Source of the DNA: Cellvibrionaceae bacterium
GTDB lineage: Bacteria; Pseudomonadota; Gammaproteobacteria; Pseudomonadales; Cellvibrionaceae
NCBI GenBank assembly: GCA_025800435.1
Contig: JAOXRV010000689.1
Span: 1 to 5,352, forward strand
DNA: 5,352 nt
Direction of reading: 5' to 3'
Shown here: positions 4,645 to 5,352 of the stretch, piece by piece
Layout of the letters: each line of letters begins with the position of its first letter
Numbering within the stretch: position 1 is the stretch's first letter
Notes under the pieces: generated by a model
Database searches by the model: none
The model's input: only the letters and a program-made list of their open reading frames with translations
Told to the model about the DNA's origin: nothing
Made by a program: the position numbers and the translations under genes

Positions 4645-5013
4645 TTATCCTATGATCAACGAGGCCAACCAGCCCAGGAAGGTATCGAGCAGCCACAGGA
4701 TAAAGCCCATGACGATCACTACCGCCACAACAATCAATGTTGTCTGGTTGGTTTCCTGGCGAGTGGGCCATACAACCTTGCGCACTTCGACCAGAGATTC
4801 TTGTAACAGCGAGTAAAAGCCGTGCCCCTTGGCGGTATTAACCGCAACAAACAGGGCGACCGCACCCAGGGCCACCAGACCCAGCACGCGATACAGTAGC
4901 GCTTGCTCAGCAAAATAAGAGTTTCCAACTACACCGACAGCAACGAGCGCCAGCACCAACACCCACTTTAGGGCGTCGAAACGAAACTCAACCGGTTCAG
5001 CTTTTGCATTCAT
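4645..5013 (-). CDS. secE: Sec translocase subunit SecE
   Basis: Essential small subunit of the SecYEG protein-export channel in the inner membrane; it clamps the two halves of SecY. Its 122 residues (E. coli 127) place it with the three-helix gammaproteobacterial form rather than the one-helix form of many other bacteria. Membrane segments are at about 17-34 and 40-58, and the third, conserved one at about 91-113. The amphipathic hinge region with the family signature EVRKVVWPTRQET (76-88) lies just before the third helix. The start is ATG 5013-5011. GGAAGGG (5031-5025) lies 11 bases upstream, rather far, and can fold back on TTTCC (5024-5020), so initiation may be moderate. It sits 39 bases after tRNA-Trp and 9 bases before nusG. 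Confidence 0.97.
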   Translation of the reverse strand: MNAKAEPVEFRFDALKWVLVLALVAVGVVGNSYFAEQALLYRVLGLVALGAVALFVAVNTAKGHGFYSLLQESLVEVRKVVWPTRQETNQTTLIVVAVVIVMGFILWLLDTFLGWLASLIIG

Positions 5014-5032
5014 AGTCTAGGAAACCCTTCCA

Positions 5033-5056
5033 GCTGCACTGCAGCCATAAAATGGC
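5033..5056 (-). repeat. two abutting palindromes between tRNA-Trp and secE
   Basis: GCTGCA-C-TGCAGC (5033-5045) and GCCAT-AAA-ATGGC (5044-5056) are inverted repeats that share two bases. The second includes the 3' GCCA end of the tRNA itself (5056-5053). As RNA either could form a small stem just behind the mature tRNA end, possibly influencing 3' processing and the separation of tRNA from secE mRNA. Confidence 0.4.
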
Positions 5057-5128
5057 AGGCCACGAGGGACTCGAACCCCCAACTTTCGGTTTTGGAGACC
5101 GACGCTCTACCAATTGAACTAGTGGCCT
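5053..5128 (-). tRNA. trnW: tRNA-Trp (anticodon CCA)
   Basis: A 76-base tRNA read on the minus strand. The acceptor stem is AGGCCAC (5128-5122) with GTGGCCT (5063-5057). The D arm GTTC/GAGC has loop AATTGGTA, and the anticodon stem TCGGT/ACCGA has loop CTCCAAA with anticodon CCA at 5095-5093. The variable loop is AAGTT, and the T arm has loop TTCGAGT and one G-U in the stem. The discriminator G73 is as expected for tryptophan, and the terminal CCA (5055-5053) is encoded. All numbering falls in standard positions. A tRNA-Trp between tuf and secE is common in gammaproteobacteria; it is probably cut out of a tuf-trnW-secE-nusG transcript. Confidence 0.98.
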
Positions 5129-5132
5129 AAAA

Positions 5133-5162
5133 ACAACATTGCGCGGCGGCGCACCGCCGCGC
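5133..5162 (-). terminator. GC-rich hairpin between tuf and tRNA-Trp (weak terminator or processing stem)
   Basis: GCGCGGCGG (5162-5154) and CCGCCGCGC (5149-5141) form a perfect all-G-C 9-bp stem with loop TGCG, a UNCG-type tetraloop sequence. The T-rich stretch TTGTTTTT comes only after a four-base AATG gap, so termination is likely partial at best. It starts 16 bases after the tuf stop and ends 12 bases before the tRNA. It could act as the 3' end of tuf mRNA and as a boundary for tRNA 5' processing. Confidence 0.5.
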
Positions 5163-5178
5163 TAAAGATCAGCGATTA

Positions 5179-5352
5179 TTAGTCGAGGATCTTAGATACA
5201 ACACCAGCACCAACCGTACGGCCACCTTCGCGAATGGCGAAGCGCAGACCTTCGTCCATGGCGATGGGGCAGATCAGGGTAACGGACATCTGTACGTTAT
5301 CGCCTGGCATTACCATTTCAACGCCTTCGGGCAGCTCACAGGCACCGGTTAC
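5179..5352 (-). CDS. tuf: elongation factor Tu, C-terminal end (cut by window edge)
   Basis: EF-Tu delivers aminoacyl-tRNA to the ribosome as a GTP complex. Only the last 57 codons and the TAA stop (5181-5179) are in the window, out of an expected roughly 394-407. The visible part is the end of beta-barrel domain III: VTGACELPEGVEMVMPGDNV, then a block around CPIAMDEGLRFAIREGGRTVGAG and the end VVSKILD. The GRTVGAG motif near the C-terminus is characteristic of EF-Tu. By position it is the tufB-type copy upstream of tRNA-Trp and secE; whether the genome has a second tuf near fusA cannot be seen here. Confidence 0.97.
   Translation of the reverse strand, partial: VTGACELPEGVEMVMPGDNVQMSVTLICPIAMDEGLRFAIREGGRTVGAGVVSKILD

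Noticed and set aside
1..5352. A novel defence, mobile or otherwise undescribed gene system
   Set aside because: All coding space is filled by universally conserved translation, transcription and secretion genes in their usual order; there are no insertion sequences, CRISPR-like repeats, integrase sites or unknown proteins.

Overview
The window is a slice of the conserved bacterial transcription/translation cluster tuf – trnW – secE – nusG – rplK – rplA – rplJ – rplL – rpoB. Every gene is on the minus strand, so transcription runs from high to low coordinates. tuf (only its last 57 codons) and rpoB (only its first 378 codons) are cut by the window edges; everything between is complete and intact. 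Gene order, the tRNA-Trp between tuf and secE, a three-helix SecE of the E. coli type, and protein lengths close to those of E. coli point to a gammaproteobacterium of moderate GC content. The sequence has a marine or Cellvibrio-like feel, but that placement is a guess. I see no mobile element, CRISPR array, foreign gene or unknown protein system.

Layout from upstream (right) to downstream (left): the EF-Tu C-terminus ends at 5179. A GC-rich hairpin follows, then tRNA-Trp(CCA) at 5053-5128 with its CCA encoded. secE and nusG are tightly spaced, with 9 bases between them. After nusG come two tandem hairpins, the second a good intrinsic terminator. A leader resembling the L1-controlled rplK leader then precedes rplK-rplA, which overlap by one base (TAATG). 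The 236-base rplA-rplJ gap holds a richly folded L10 leader. rplJ starts with GTG, and rplL follows after 100 bases. The 447-base rplL-rpoB gap holds three consecutive hairpins, two of them terminator-like, then about 350 bases without a credible gene, in which I find a candidate rpoB promoter and several inverted repeats.

Functionally, the cluster joins the elongation factor and the ribosomal stalk/GTPase-centre proteins (L11, L10, L7/L12, plus L1 of the opposite stalk) to the transcription machinery (RNA polymerase beta, NusG) and the protein-export channel subunit SecE. The gaps carry the control: expected L1 feedback on rplKA, expected L10(L12)4 feedback on rplJL, and attenuation before rpoB. 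The proteins are ordinary for the family. The interesting content is RNA structure in the gaps, above all the rplL-rpoB region, where tandem terminators followed by a possible separate promoter could uncouple RNA polymerase synthesis from ribosomal protein synthesis.
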